Of a stretch of DNA of 64,000 nt, positions 11,658 through 25,537 are shown in pieces. This DNA is from Paracentrotus lividus. Its lineage: Eukaryota; Echinodermata; Echinoidea; Camarodonta; Echinidae. Where the stretch lies: assembly GCA_940671915.1 (NCBI GenBank), contig CALNVZ010002100.1, positions 1,030,061 through 1,094,060 on the forward strand. The letters are read 5' to 3'. Made by a program: the position numbers and the translations under genes. The notes under the pieces were generated by a model. It saw only the letters and a list, made by a program, of their open reading frames with translations, ran no database searches and was not told the origin of the DNA. The stretch's first letter is position 1. Each line of letters begins with the position of its first letter.

Positions 11658-11845
11658 CAAAAGGGCCTGAATCCACTTTTTTAACAATTTTTCTTTTTGG
11701 GTGGTCAAAATTTGTACAAGTGTGTAAAGATATTAATTATCATACCAGTCTCCAAAACTTATTATAAAATATGCTCTTTAATATCATTACACACCTGTAC
11801 AAAATTTGACCCACCCAAATGTAAAGTGCATTTCAGTCCCTTTTG
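11658..11845. mobile_element. Short hairpin MITE, ~188 bp
   Basis: CAAAAGGGCCTGAATCCAC at the left is the inverse of the right end (GCATTTCAGTCCCTTTTG). The arms also share GGGTGG, TTTGTACA and GTGTGTAA blocks in inverted order around a short loop near 11750. No target duplication was confirmed. Confidence 0.7.
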
Positions 11846-11885
11846 AAATCTATTATCATTGTTCGAAACATTCCTACAGACGAGT

Positions 11886-12999
11886 CAGTGGCGGATCTAC
11901 GGGGGGGTTTGGGGGTTCAAACCCCCCCCCCCCTTGGGATGCAAAAAAAAAAAAAAAAAAAAAAGGAGAAAGAGAGAAAGGGAGAAAGAAAGAAAGAAGA
12001 GAGAGAAGCAAAGAGGGAGAAAGGAAGAAAAGAAAGAAAGGAAGGCAGTGGTGGATCTACGGGGGGGGGGTTCTAACCCTCCATGCTATCCTAATCATGT
12101 TCCATCATTAGTCTAGTTGGATGCAGCAATCTTAACTCAGCGTAGGGACTTACAGGATTACCGAGTGCAGTAATCAAACCCCCCCCAAAAAAAATCCGGG
12201 GACCATTTTTTTTTTTTAATCTTATCTTTTTTTTTAACTTGTTATTTTATTTATATTATGTATTTATTTTATTTATCATTATATCATCATTATTATATTA
12301 TTTCTTTTTTTGGGGGGAGGAGAGAGGGTGGCGAACAAATAGAAGTTACAGAAAGTGCCTGTTTATTAATTCCATATATCTTTTAAAACCCATATTTTCG
12401 GCTCGCGCTTCGCGCTGCGGGTACTAAATTATAATGCACAATAAATCAAATTTTGAGCTCAAAATTGTCGGCTCGCGTTCGCGCTCGCAGATACTTAATA
12501 GGTATACAATACAACATTATCTAAAAAATTAATTAATACTAGAAAGTGCCCCTTTATTTATTCCATATATCTTTTAAAACCAATTTTTCGGCTCGCGCTT
12601 CGCGCTCGCTGGACTAAATCATAATGCACAAATAACTTCAATTTTGAGCTCAAAATTTTCAGCTCGCGCTTCGCGCTCGCAGATACTTTATAGGGTCTAC
12701 AATACACAATTATCTTTGAAAAATTAATTAATACTAAAAAGTCGCCCTTTATTATTCCATATATCTTTTATAACCCAATTTTCGGCTGCGCGTCGCGCTC
12801 GCTCCTATCATAATGCACAAAATAACTCCAACTCTAAAATTGTTTAAATAATTCCTCGTTTATTTGGTCAGTATAGGCCTATAAATCGGGGATTGTCTAA
12901 AACTCGCGCTCCTGCGCTGTTTGTCGCCTCCGCTCGCAAGATTTTTTTTTTTCATCCCCTCAACCCCCCCCCCTTGGAAAAAACCTAGATCCGCCCCTG
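11886..12999. mobile_element. CAGTGGCGGATC-ended transposon with 5-bp target duplication
   Basis: The left end CAGTGGCGGATCTACGG and right end AGATCCGCCCCTG are inverted. CGAGT flanks both sides (11881-11885 and 13000-13004). The interior has G/C runs, a GA-rich stretch with a second partial CAGTGGTGGATCTACGG end at ~12047, and about four ~140-bp units around GCTCGCGCTTCGCGCTCGC. No transposase is present. A 5-bp duplication with CAG ends fits the hAT5-type group, by inference. Confidence 0.8.
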
Positions 13000-13004
13000 C
13001 GAGT

Positions 13005-13507
13005 TGTGTGGGGTTGTGTGTGCGCGAGAACGAGTGTCAAAAAATTGAAAAGTGTACACGTTGTACGAGATGTTTCGAGAAGAGATTATGAACGAAAATT
13101 GCCAATTTGACCAAGATGGGTTCGAATCTTGTTCGCGTTTACATCTAAACCAAATCAACCTATGAAGCGACCGAGATGATTTCGAGACTACATTGAAGGG
13201 GTCTTGAGTACAAAGAGGATAGGAATATGCGTATCTAAATTTTGATTTTAAACCTCGCGACTACAAGTGGCTCTGAAAATAAAATAATAGGAGTCGTAAA
13301 CTCTCTAAAGATTGAAATCTATAATGGAAAAAAAAAAAATCAAAATCTTATTTCTACACCAAAAATCAAATCAAATAAATAAAAATGTGCAGGCAAATTA
13401 AATGAATTGTAAAACACAAGAAAACAAGACACTAGCTGACTGAGTCACCAAGTTAACGCCCTCTTGTTGCAAATGTGCCAGAGGTCTCACAGTGGTAAAT
13501 ATTTCCC
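13005..13507. other. Spacer, no gene seen
   Basis: Mixed-composition DNA with short A-runs and no recognisable gene or repeat boundary. Confidence 0.55.
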
Positions 13508-13512
13508 CGTTC

Positions 13513-13670
13513 CAGTGGCGGGTCCAAGCGGGGGCGCAGGGGACGCCCCCCCCCCCGTATAATTTGAAAACTGGTCATTGACCGTACATGTTAAAATCCG
13601 AAAATTTCGGCGGTGCCCCCCCCCCTATCGGGCCTGGCACCCCTATCCTGAAATCCTGTATCCGCCACTG
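13513..13670. mobile_element. Short CAGTGGCGG-ended MITE, 158 bp
   Basis: Inverted ends CAGTGGCGGGTCC and TATCCGCCACTG are flanked by CGTTC and CGTTG, a near-perfect 5-bp duplication. The centre shares AATTTGAAAACTGGTCATTG and ACATGTTAAAATC with the copies at 19789 and 24694 in inverted order. Confidence 0.8.
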
Positions 13671-13675
13671 CGTTG

Positions 13676-14344
13676 ACTCGTGTGTTATTTAAGATTTCGA
13701 AAAGTTTGTAGAGAAAAGTGGGAAAATTGGGCTATTGTCTAGTAGTTTCATTCATCTTCTTATTGATAGTCTCAAAACATAGGCATAGCCAGCTCGATTT
13801 TGAATTAATCAAGAAAATAAAGCGCTCTCTCGCGGCCACTGTTGGATAAGGAGTGAGAGGCAGTAAAGTGGCTTGTACGTTCACCCTCATCATATAGTTA
13901 TAAAACAACTGCCTAGATCTTTCCCATTTGTGCAAAGATTGTCTAAGTCTTGCTTTCGTGGGAATCGGTATCTATAAACCAATCAAATTAATACAGTTTC
14001 GTCAATCTGGCGTTTGAAAATAGTTATTTTGTCTTTGGGTTGGATCGCACTCACCTTTTTGGTATCTTCGAAGTAATTAGGCGTGTGCAGCCCAGAGCTG
14101 TAATTTGCATATTCATTCGACCAAACATTAACTTAACATCTGCTAACAAATGTATCCATATATGATTCTGAATTAATGCAGATTACAAGAAGGGCAACAC
14201 TTAAGCTTCGGGGCCAAAATAAATATTTAGTGTTTGGAACTTTATAATAAGACGGAAGTTGATACCAATAATTTTTTTAATTTTTTTTTTTTACTTCAAT
14301 TGCACTCGGATTTTGTCATGAGGGGCGCTATCGTTTGTTTTGGG
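13676..14344. other. Spacer, no gene seen
   Basis: Unique-looking AT-rich DNA. The minus-strand ORF at 13732-13935 has no recognisable domain and no splice context, so it is not called a gene. Confidence 0.55.
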
Positions 14345-15484
14345 GCCAGTTTGTAAAGGGGCGATTCTTTGAAAAGTGAACCCTTTTTGGAAAAAATAAA
14401 GTTTGTCCTTTTTGTTTTTAAGTTGCACATTCATGTAGAGCATTGTCTGAAGTTTCATGAAATGCATTTTTTATCTTAATTTTACAAATTGTTCATGCTC
14501 ATTTGCATAAATTAACATGCAAAAAATTTGAATAGAAAAATGGTACGTAAAATATCATTTGTTTGACCCTGACTTGATTGTATATGCTGGTCTCCTTACT
14601 TTGATTATTGTCATTATAACCTTTTTTAACTTCATTCCTTTCAATTTAAATGAAAAATAATGGTGTTGAATTGATTGTTTTAGATAATTAACTAAAGAAA
14701 TCAATTGCCATCAAATGTCACACACGTGACCCAAAAACACGAAAAGTTAACGCCCCCCGAAAAACCATGGTTCTATTATTATTACAATTTTTTCTCCAAA
14801 GCTAGATATAATGTGCCTTGCATCTCACCAAATATGAAGCCATGATAGCTTTTAATTTAGTTATTAATTAACTTTGAAATTGTCACACACGTGACCACGG
14901 GTCACGTGTGACCAACTATGGTCATGCCTTAAAAAAAAAGGACCAGGCTTTCGGCCATCTTTGAAAAGTGAACCTTTGGGGACAAATGAATTTTTGCTAT
15001 TGATTTTAAGCTGCATATTCAAATAGAGCAATGTCTGAAGTTTCATGAAACTGATGTTTTTTCGTGATTTTTGCAATTGTTCATGCTCATTTGCATAAAT
15101 TAACATAAATGATAATTAAATGGAAAAACGGTAAATAAAATATCATTTTTTTTAACCCTCACTGGAGATGATATGCTGATTTCTTTACTTGGATTACTGT
15201 CATTATATTATTATTACCTCTATTCCTTTTAAACTAACCTTAAAAAATAATGTTGTTTAAATTGATTATATTAAGATAATCAACCCTGAAATTAATTGAC
15301 CTCAAAATGTCACACACAAGTAACCAGAAAACACAACAAGTTTATGCCCCGTCTTAACCATGGCTCTGGTATTATATTATTTCTTCAAGCTAGATTTAAT
15401 GTACCTTGCATTTCACTAAATATGAATCCATGACAAGTTTTAATTTGATTATTAATTAGCAAACAAATTGGTCACACACGTGAC
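14345..15484. repeat. Tandem duplication, unit ~545 bp, with GTCACACACGTGACC motifs
   Basis: 14345-14895 and 14941-15484 align in direct order. Shared landmarks are GAAAAGTGAACC, AGCAWTGTCTGAAGTTTCAT, TTGTTCATGCTCATTTGC, AACCATGG and GTCACACACGTGACC near the end. The copies differ by substitutions and small indels, so the duplication is not recent. No coding potential. Confidence 0.8.
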
Positions 15485-15923
15485 CCGCTGGGTGGGGCGG
15501 TCATAAATTCTGATTATTTTCACTTACATTTGCTGAAATTAATTATTTTAGCATTATTATGCTCCCAAATGGTTCTGCAATAATTTTTGCGAAAAAAAAA
15601 AAAAACAACAACAACAAAAAGAACAAACAAACAAACAAAACAAACGTCGAAAAACAAGGAAATACATAAGAAATTCATAAAACAATGAAATACACAAGGA
15701 ATTTAGTTCGATATCAAATTTTTTTCCAAGTACAATGGTTAGGAATCCTATGAAGATTATGCAAACACAATATTAGCATTCCAGAAGCTGTAGTTTGTCA
15801 ATTAGAACAAAAAATATGATTTCATGCAATGCGTAAATTAGCATAATTAATTCATATAAAATAAATTATTATTATTATGGGAAAGTTAACAGTGCTTTCT
15901 TGTAGTTACATCACATAGTAGAA
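15485..15923. other. AT-rich spacer
   Basis: Contains simple A/C-rich repeats such as AACAAACAAAC near 15600-15650 and no visible gene. Confidence 0.55.
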
Positions 15924-16250
15924 GTGTCATAGTGTAGTGGTCATGCCATTGCACTGAGAAAGCAAGGACCGTGGGTTCGATTCCCGGCATGGCACTTACT
16001 CCTAGGGCATGGGCGTTTTGTCTACAATGCTCCTCCCCACCCAGGTGCAAATTGGGTACCCGGTAGGAATGGAACGAGTGCGCCTTAAAGGCTGCCGTGT
16101 ATCTGAATGATCCTTTGGGATTGGACAGGTGTCAGAAAGACTTACAAGCATCCGATGACCGGGGGTATAATAATTGTGAAGCGCTTAGAGATGAATTTGT
16201 TTCATATTAGGCGCTATATAAGAAGCTCATATTATTATTATTATTATTAA
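15924..16250 (+). mobile_element. tRNA-derived SINE with LINE-type tail
   Basis: 15924-15995 folds as a near-complete tRNA-like cloverleaf: GTGTCAT and ATGGCAC pair as acceptor stem, TAGTGTAGTGGTCATGCC is box A-like, the anticodon loop reads CTGAGAA, and GGGTTCGATTCC is box B. A ~200-bp body follows, with CCCACCCAGGTGCAAATTGG and GGGTACCCGGTAGGAATGG, then GCGCTATATAAGAAGC and (ATT)n to 16250. It resembles a tRNA-Asp/Glu-type head. The copy looks full length; no clear target duplication was seen. Confidence 0.88.
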
Positions 16251-16705
16251 CTACCATCGTGCAAATTTTCGGCGCGCTCGCGCGCGATCAACAGCCGAGA
16301 CTTTATAGGGGGCATCATGCCCCCCCCCTCCCCAGTCTTGACGGCTTATGCTAAAGTGTAGCGTTGTTGGCGCGGCGCGGCGCGTTGAAAAGTGGAAATA
16401 ATCGACGAAAAAGAAATAAGGTGTCTTTAAAGCGTCCAACGAAAAAAGGAAAAGATTCTGGATCGATTTTAGTGAAATTTGTGGAAATGATTATCATTTT
16501 TCGGACTCGAGACTTTAGCTTAAGCCCTTGTGTGGGATTAGTGTGCATGTGTGTGTGTGTGTGTGTGTGTGTTTGTGTGTGTCAAAAATTGTGTGACTAA
16601 TAGTTCCAAAACGATGAAAAGTTCGGTCGATCCTGTTTACGGCTATCGACAGCTATCGAAATTGGCAGCAATCAGAAATCGCGATGGGCTAGTCCTGGTC
16701 CACTC

Positions 16706-16842
16706 CTGGAGAGCGTTTCATGAAAGGACTTGTGTTTATCCGACAAACTGTTATAAGCTATTGAAATGCTTGCATCTGATTGGCTGAAAGCAAATTGTCG
16801 CGATAAAATGTCTGACAAGTCCTTTGATGAAATGCCCCCCTG
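16706..16842. mobile_element. Short MITE, same family as 34324-34466
   Basis: CTGGAGAGCGTTTCATGAAA and CTTTGATGAAATGCCCCCCTG form imperfect inverted ends. The whole 137 bp aligns, in opposite orientation, with 34324-34466, including ATTGGCTGAAAGCAAATT and ATGCTTGCATCTGATTGGC. GTCCTGGTCCAC is directly repeated close to both ends and may be the target duplication. Confidence 0.8.
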
Positions 16843-17008
16843 GTCCTGGTCCACGTTCACATTGTTTAAATTGCGAATTTCAATGAAATTTATCATGAAA
16901 GTATAAGGCAGTATAAAGCCTATGTAAGGTCACAGCTCTATTATGTCAAAATAAGACAATCTTAAACTTTTCTACCATTATTTTGCTAGTAAATTTACAA
17001 CACTTGTT

Positions 17009-17106
17009 TTGGGTCCCAGATTCGAGTCCCAGCCATGGAATTAATTTCTTTCCGCAAGAAATTCATTTCTATTGTGCTGCAATCGACCCAGGTACAGGTG
17101 AGGTAA
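17009..17106 (+). mobile_element. SINE fragment
   Basis: AGATTCGAGTCCCAGCCATGG resembles a tRNA box B and acceptor end, followed by GCTGCAATCGACCCAGGTACA, similar to the SINE body at 15996-16080. No LINE tail is attached. Confidence 0.5.
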
Positions 17107-17384
17107 ATTACTGGAATTGTTTAGAAATCCTTAAATTGGCAACATATATTATCAATACATATCGATTTCCGCGATAATTGCTATTTCAAAGCTATTTGAC
17201 TCATTATCGACAATTGAGCCAATTTGATAACATAATTGAAATGATGTAGAAATAGAAGGGAAAATTCGAGGAGGAGAAATATAAATTTGATCTCAAACAA
17301 GTCCTGTCCGAATGAGCAATTGCCAAGGAATATATGGTGCTAATTTGTTTCACGAAATTCCCAAACATACAAACATGCAGTACA

Positions 17385-17390
<6 letters not shown>

Positions 17391-17444
<54 letters not shown>
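17391..17444. repeat. (CA)n microsatellite
   Basis: Near-perfect CA dinucleotide run, continued to about 17480 with interruptions. Ser/Thr/His and Cys/Val ORFs over it are translation of the repeat. Confidence 0.95.
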
Positions 17445-17450
<6 letters not shown>

Positions 17451-17639
17451 AACACACACAAACACACAGACACACACACACAACACCCACACCACACAAT
17501 ACGTGCCAAACAATTCTGAATCTTTTCCTTTTTTTTAGGACGCTTTAAAGACACCTTATTTTTTTTTCGTCGATTATTTCAATTTCAACGCGCCGCGCCC
17601 GCCACAACGCTACACTTTAGCATAAGCCGTCTTGACAGC

Positions 17640-18790
17640 TACCAAAACACCCCATTGACTGACTAGGGTTGAGTTCATAAAAATTTTTACCACAGCGGTA
17701 AGTTAATTGCTCAAAATGTACATTTATTGCATAATACATAATATATTCATTTTTCTGTACAATTTGCCATAGGTCACACACGTGACTAAACCGACCAGCC
17801 CCCGTCGCGAAGCGACGAGAACTGACGAACCAGTAGACATATTTGGCGAAGTTTTGAAAATATCTATACAAGACCACAAATTTCGTGGTCAACAATACCT
17901 TATTTGAATTCATACTCACATTGAATAAAATCTTTGAAGTTTTTCCTCGAATTGGTGACATCTGCGAATGTTTCACATGAAGTAATCAACTAATAATGTA
18001 GAAAAATACAGGAAAATTGAGTCTATCAACGTATATTTCTCCGTGCGTGCGTTGTCTTCGCCATACGTCTTCGCACAGTAAAATGACGTCATAGAAAAAT
18101 GGCAGCGATGGCACCAACACTATGAGAAGAGACAAGGCCAACGGAAAATTCAATTTGGTAAGTCAAGAAGCTCTTATATACTTTCATTTTTAGTCGTTGT
18201 TACGCGTGAAACATCATAGAAACCTTACAACAACATTTTTAAATTAGATTGATTAAATTGACCAGTATAATCACCTGAGCGCTCATCATCGCTGATTATT
18301 TCGCTGTAAATGGGGGTGGTGGAAGTACAGCCCCGTCGCCTTCGGCAACGGGGCTGTGTATAGTTAACACGTGACCAACTAAAATGTCACACACGTGACC
18401 CGACATCACGATATAAAATAATAGATTAAAAAAAATAAATTTCAGAGATGACTCCTATCCAGTGGTATTTTTTGGTTAACAGGTCCATAATGCATATCTC
18501 ACAGCAATAAGAACATTTCATCATTTTAAAACTCACAGGAATTTCAAAATGAAATTGAACTTTCAAAATCATGCCGTTCTGTGAAGTCACACACGTGACC
18601 CACTTTTTTTGACCTCTGACCTTGAACATGTACATTTTAAATATCAAAAAATATTTACAAATGATAGCCAACAAAATATATTAGCACGATATAAACATTA
18701 AATCAGTATATTTTTAAAATTGTTAGAGTTAAAGCCAATTAAAGTCAAGATTTTGCATAATTTCGGTCACACACGTGACCAAGAATGGTC
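17640..18790. repeat. Diverged repeats carrying GTCACACACGTGACC
   Basis: The motif GTCACACACGTGACY, also in the 14.3-15.5 kb tandem pair, occurs at about 17773, 18386, 18586 and 18766, the last three about 180-200 bp apart. CAGCCCCGTCGCC and GGCAACGGGGCTG form a hairpin at ~18330-18358. Otherwise AT-rich with no gene seen. Confidence 0.55.
18084..18157 (+). promoter_or_regulatory. Possible TATA-less promoter and 5' UTR exon
   Basis: A perfect CRE-type TGACGTCA (18084-18091) is followed by AAAATGGCAGCG, which resembles a YY1 site, and by a strong donor (TTTG|GTAAGT) at 18157/18158. The ATG at 18099 opens only an eight-codon frame, so any exon here would be noncoding. It could be an upstream exon of the gene at 24104, but nothing links them directly, and the region lies among repeats. 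Confidence 0.25.
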
Positions 18791-19159
18791 CAAAGGATTG
18801 ATACAATTTCATCTTATTGATATAAACCTTATTTTAAACTACACTTATTCAATTCTCATTTTATATTTTTTTCCTTCTGAATTCCAAATGAACACGCAAA
18901 TTGAGATCAATTTGCAACCACCGCCCCACCGCTATTTGTTTTCTTTTCCCTTTTCTTTAAGTTTCTTAACTCCCTTTCGGTCTCTTTCGTTTTCTTCCGT
19001 TTTGGAAATTCGTATTTTATATCGTTTCTTTTCTATTTCCCTCCCCTCACCTAGCTCCCCAACCCCTATCACCACCACAGAATTTGGTATGCATGAGTAA
19101 AGATATGCGAAGGTTCTGGGACACATTTATCATAATAAAACATAATATGAACTATGTTT

Positions 19160-19460
19160 AAGATCAATTTGGCGCCCCTAAGCTTGAGGTCAAACTGGCA
19201 CCCCACAAACATCGAATTGGCATCCATATGTCGAAGGTCAATTTGGCGCCCCCTTAGTTAAAGATTAATATTCCGCCCATTTAAGATCAATTGGAGCCCA
19301 TTAAGCTTCAGGTTGATTTGGCGCCCCCTAAATTTAAGATCGAATTGGCGCCCCCTTATTTTAAGATGAATATGGCCCCCAAGTGTAGGGTCAATTTGGC
19401 GCAGAGTAAAGTCAAACTGGTACAAATTTAAGTTTGATATGGCCTCCCCTAAATTAAACA
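19160..19460. repeat. ~30-bp minisatellite with GGCGCC
   Basis: About ten diverged units of the form GTCAATTTGGCGCCCCCTAA followed by a short AAGNTTAAG-like spacer. Units vary in length (28-33 bp) and in the GGCGCC core. Confidence 0.8.
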
Positions 19461-19788
19461 GCCTCTCGATATTTTTTCTTTCCCCTCATTTCTCTTTCTT
19501 TACTTTCTCCTTCTACCACCTCTTTCTCCTTCCCTTCTCTTTTCTTCCCTTTTCTTTCCTTTTTGGCACCCCTTGCATATCCGTTGGGGGGGGGGGGGTA
19601 CGCTCCTGGTTGACCTATTTCATGTAGTTATTTACACCATGATAATCATGTCAGGGTCGTTCATTTCTTCTTTTATTCACATGCAGACCATTATTTGTGC
19701 TTCTCAACCCAAACACTCAAATGATCAATTATACACTATGAAAATCGATACTCGAGAAAAAAAATCGATTCGAACATGATAGATAAGG

Positions 19789-19955
19789 CAGTGGTGTATC
19801 CAGGATTTTGAAATACGTGGGACGCGTCCCGAAAAATTGAAATAATAAGGGGCACACCTGGAAAATTTTCGATTTTAACATGTACAGTCAATGAGTGATT
19901 TTCAAATTATATTGGGTTCGCGTGTCCCCTGCGCCCCCACCTGGATCAGCCAATG
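19789..19955. mobile_element. CAGTGGCGGATCC-family MITE (diverged)
   Basis: CAGTGGTGTATCCAGGATTT at the left and CACCTGGATCAGCCAATG at the right are diverged inverted ends. The interior GATTTTAACATGTACAG and AGTGATTTTCAAATTATA blocks match the copy at 24694-24829. Confidence 0.75.
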
Positions 19956-24039
<4,084 letters not shown>

Positions 24040-24103
24040 AACTGCGTGAGACAGGAAGATCATCACCTGGCCTTCAGACACTGCCTGCATCCCAAAATAG
24101 AAG
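24040..24103 (+). other. 5' UTR part of the first coding exon (splice acceptor at 24039)
   Basis: A pyrimidine tract and CAG (TTTTCTTCTCCAG) end at 24039, immediately before a 64-base leader and the start codon at 24104. The leader is therefore probably spliced to an upstream noncoding exon. The context TAGAAGATGG is a good start. Confidence 0.6.
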
Positions 24104-25504
24104 ATGGCGTCGAATCAGAACCCGGATGAGGTCTTACCATACATAGCTCGTGTCAACTCACAACTCTCCAATGAACTTCGTGGTCTAAGAGAAGGAACAT
24201 GTCAAAAACTTTATAAACAAACAAGAAGTTTTATCGATGCCTTGTTGAGATCTCCTATGGGTCAGAATACGACATACGGACCAAGCATCACAACCATTTC
24301 ACAGGTATACCACCAATGTTAACTTTACTTCCTTTTTTATTTTATTTTATATTAATTAATAAATGCATTTTATCTATTTATTGTTTTTTAAATCTATTTA
24401 TTTGTTTCATTTATTTTTTATTTTTTATTTTATTTATTTCTTTTTTTCTTCGGTGGGGAGGGGGGGGGGGCTTTTTCGTTTATAGAAACTAATTTGAATG
24501 GAAGGTCGGGAGATTTTCGCATTCATTTGTGGATCTGAAACTCTTTTGATATTTTCGAGATATCATAAAAAGGAATAACCTTATATGATCTGCGAAATAT
24601 ATTAGAAAAAAATTGTCAGCTGGGACTAGACATTTTTTTTTCCTTAGCTGCGACGTTTCACGCCTCTCAGGAAGCAGCTTTACTAAGGAGATGCAGTGGC
24701 GGATCCAGGATTTCAGGATAGGGGGGGGGGGGAGCGCCGCCAAAATCTAATTTTAACATGTACAGACAGTGAGTGGTTTTCAAATTATAGGGGGCGCGTC
24801 CCCTGCGCCCCCGCCTGGATCCGCAACTGGAGATGGAGAATATTCACAAACTTATAATTATTATATAATAGTTGTTTTACTATGCCGAATACATTATTGT
24901 TCGATAATTCATGTTTATTATAATTTCTTTATTTTAGGTTCGTGATTGTTACGAGCATTCTAAGAGACTTGATGATGATCGTCCAACACACTTCACCAAC
25001 GTACTCAGTCTCTTCTTAGCATCCATAGATACCCTACAAAGATTATGCAATGAAATGCACAGCTGCATTGGTGAGACCGTCATGGCTCTTACTCTACACG
25101 AAAAACAACGAGGCAAGGCCGAGAAGATCCGAAGAGAGCTCGAGTTCTGCCGAGAGCACCTGAAGGAGGATACTGATTTTTCCGATCTGTCATCTCATAA
25201 GACGAATGAGAAATTTCGAGGATTGAACACAGGGGAGGTGTCCAACTGGGGCGCTGTTCTTAATCTCATTCCTGTTATCATCTCCAAGTTCCAAGATATT
25301 TCTGATGCGGTAAGAAGCTTGTGTTATCTTAATTCAGTCTATTCCTTTCCTTTAAAAAAAAAAACATTTGCTACAGTACAAGTTAGGCCTACATTTTTTT
25401 CAATTACAAAAGTTTGTTTAAAGTTTGTTTAAGTTTAAAGGGTGATAAAATAAATATCATGCAACATTTTCCCCTCTTGATTTTTTTCCCGTGCGTGTGT
25501 GTGT

Positions 25505-25537
<33 letters not shown>

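Larger units (their letters stand above)
16333..17638. mobile_element. 1.3-kb inverted-repeat element containing paired microsatellites
   Basis: 16333-16460 and 17515-17638 are inverted copies sharing GACGGCTTATGCTAAAGTGT, a GCGCGGCGCG-type block, AATAATCGACGAAAAA, AAGGTGTCTTTAAAGCGTCC and GGAAAAGATTC. Each arm leads inward to a mirrored microsatellite, (GT)n near 16545-16580 and (CA)n near 17390-17480. A smaller MITE (16706-16842) and a SINE scrap (~17009-17106) lie inside. No transposase seen. Confidence 0.75.

Noticed and set aside
15924-15995. Functional tRNA gene
   Set aside because: The cloverleaf is followed directly by a SINE body and LINE-type tail, and the anticodon loop and stems are imperfect.
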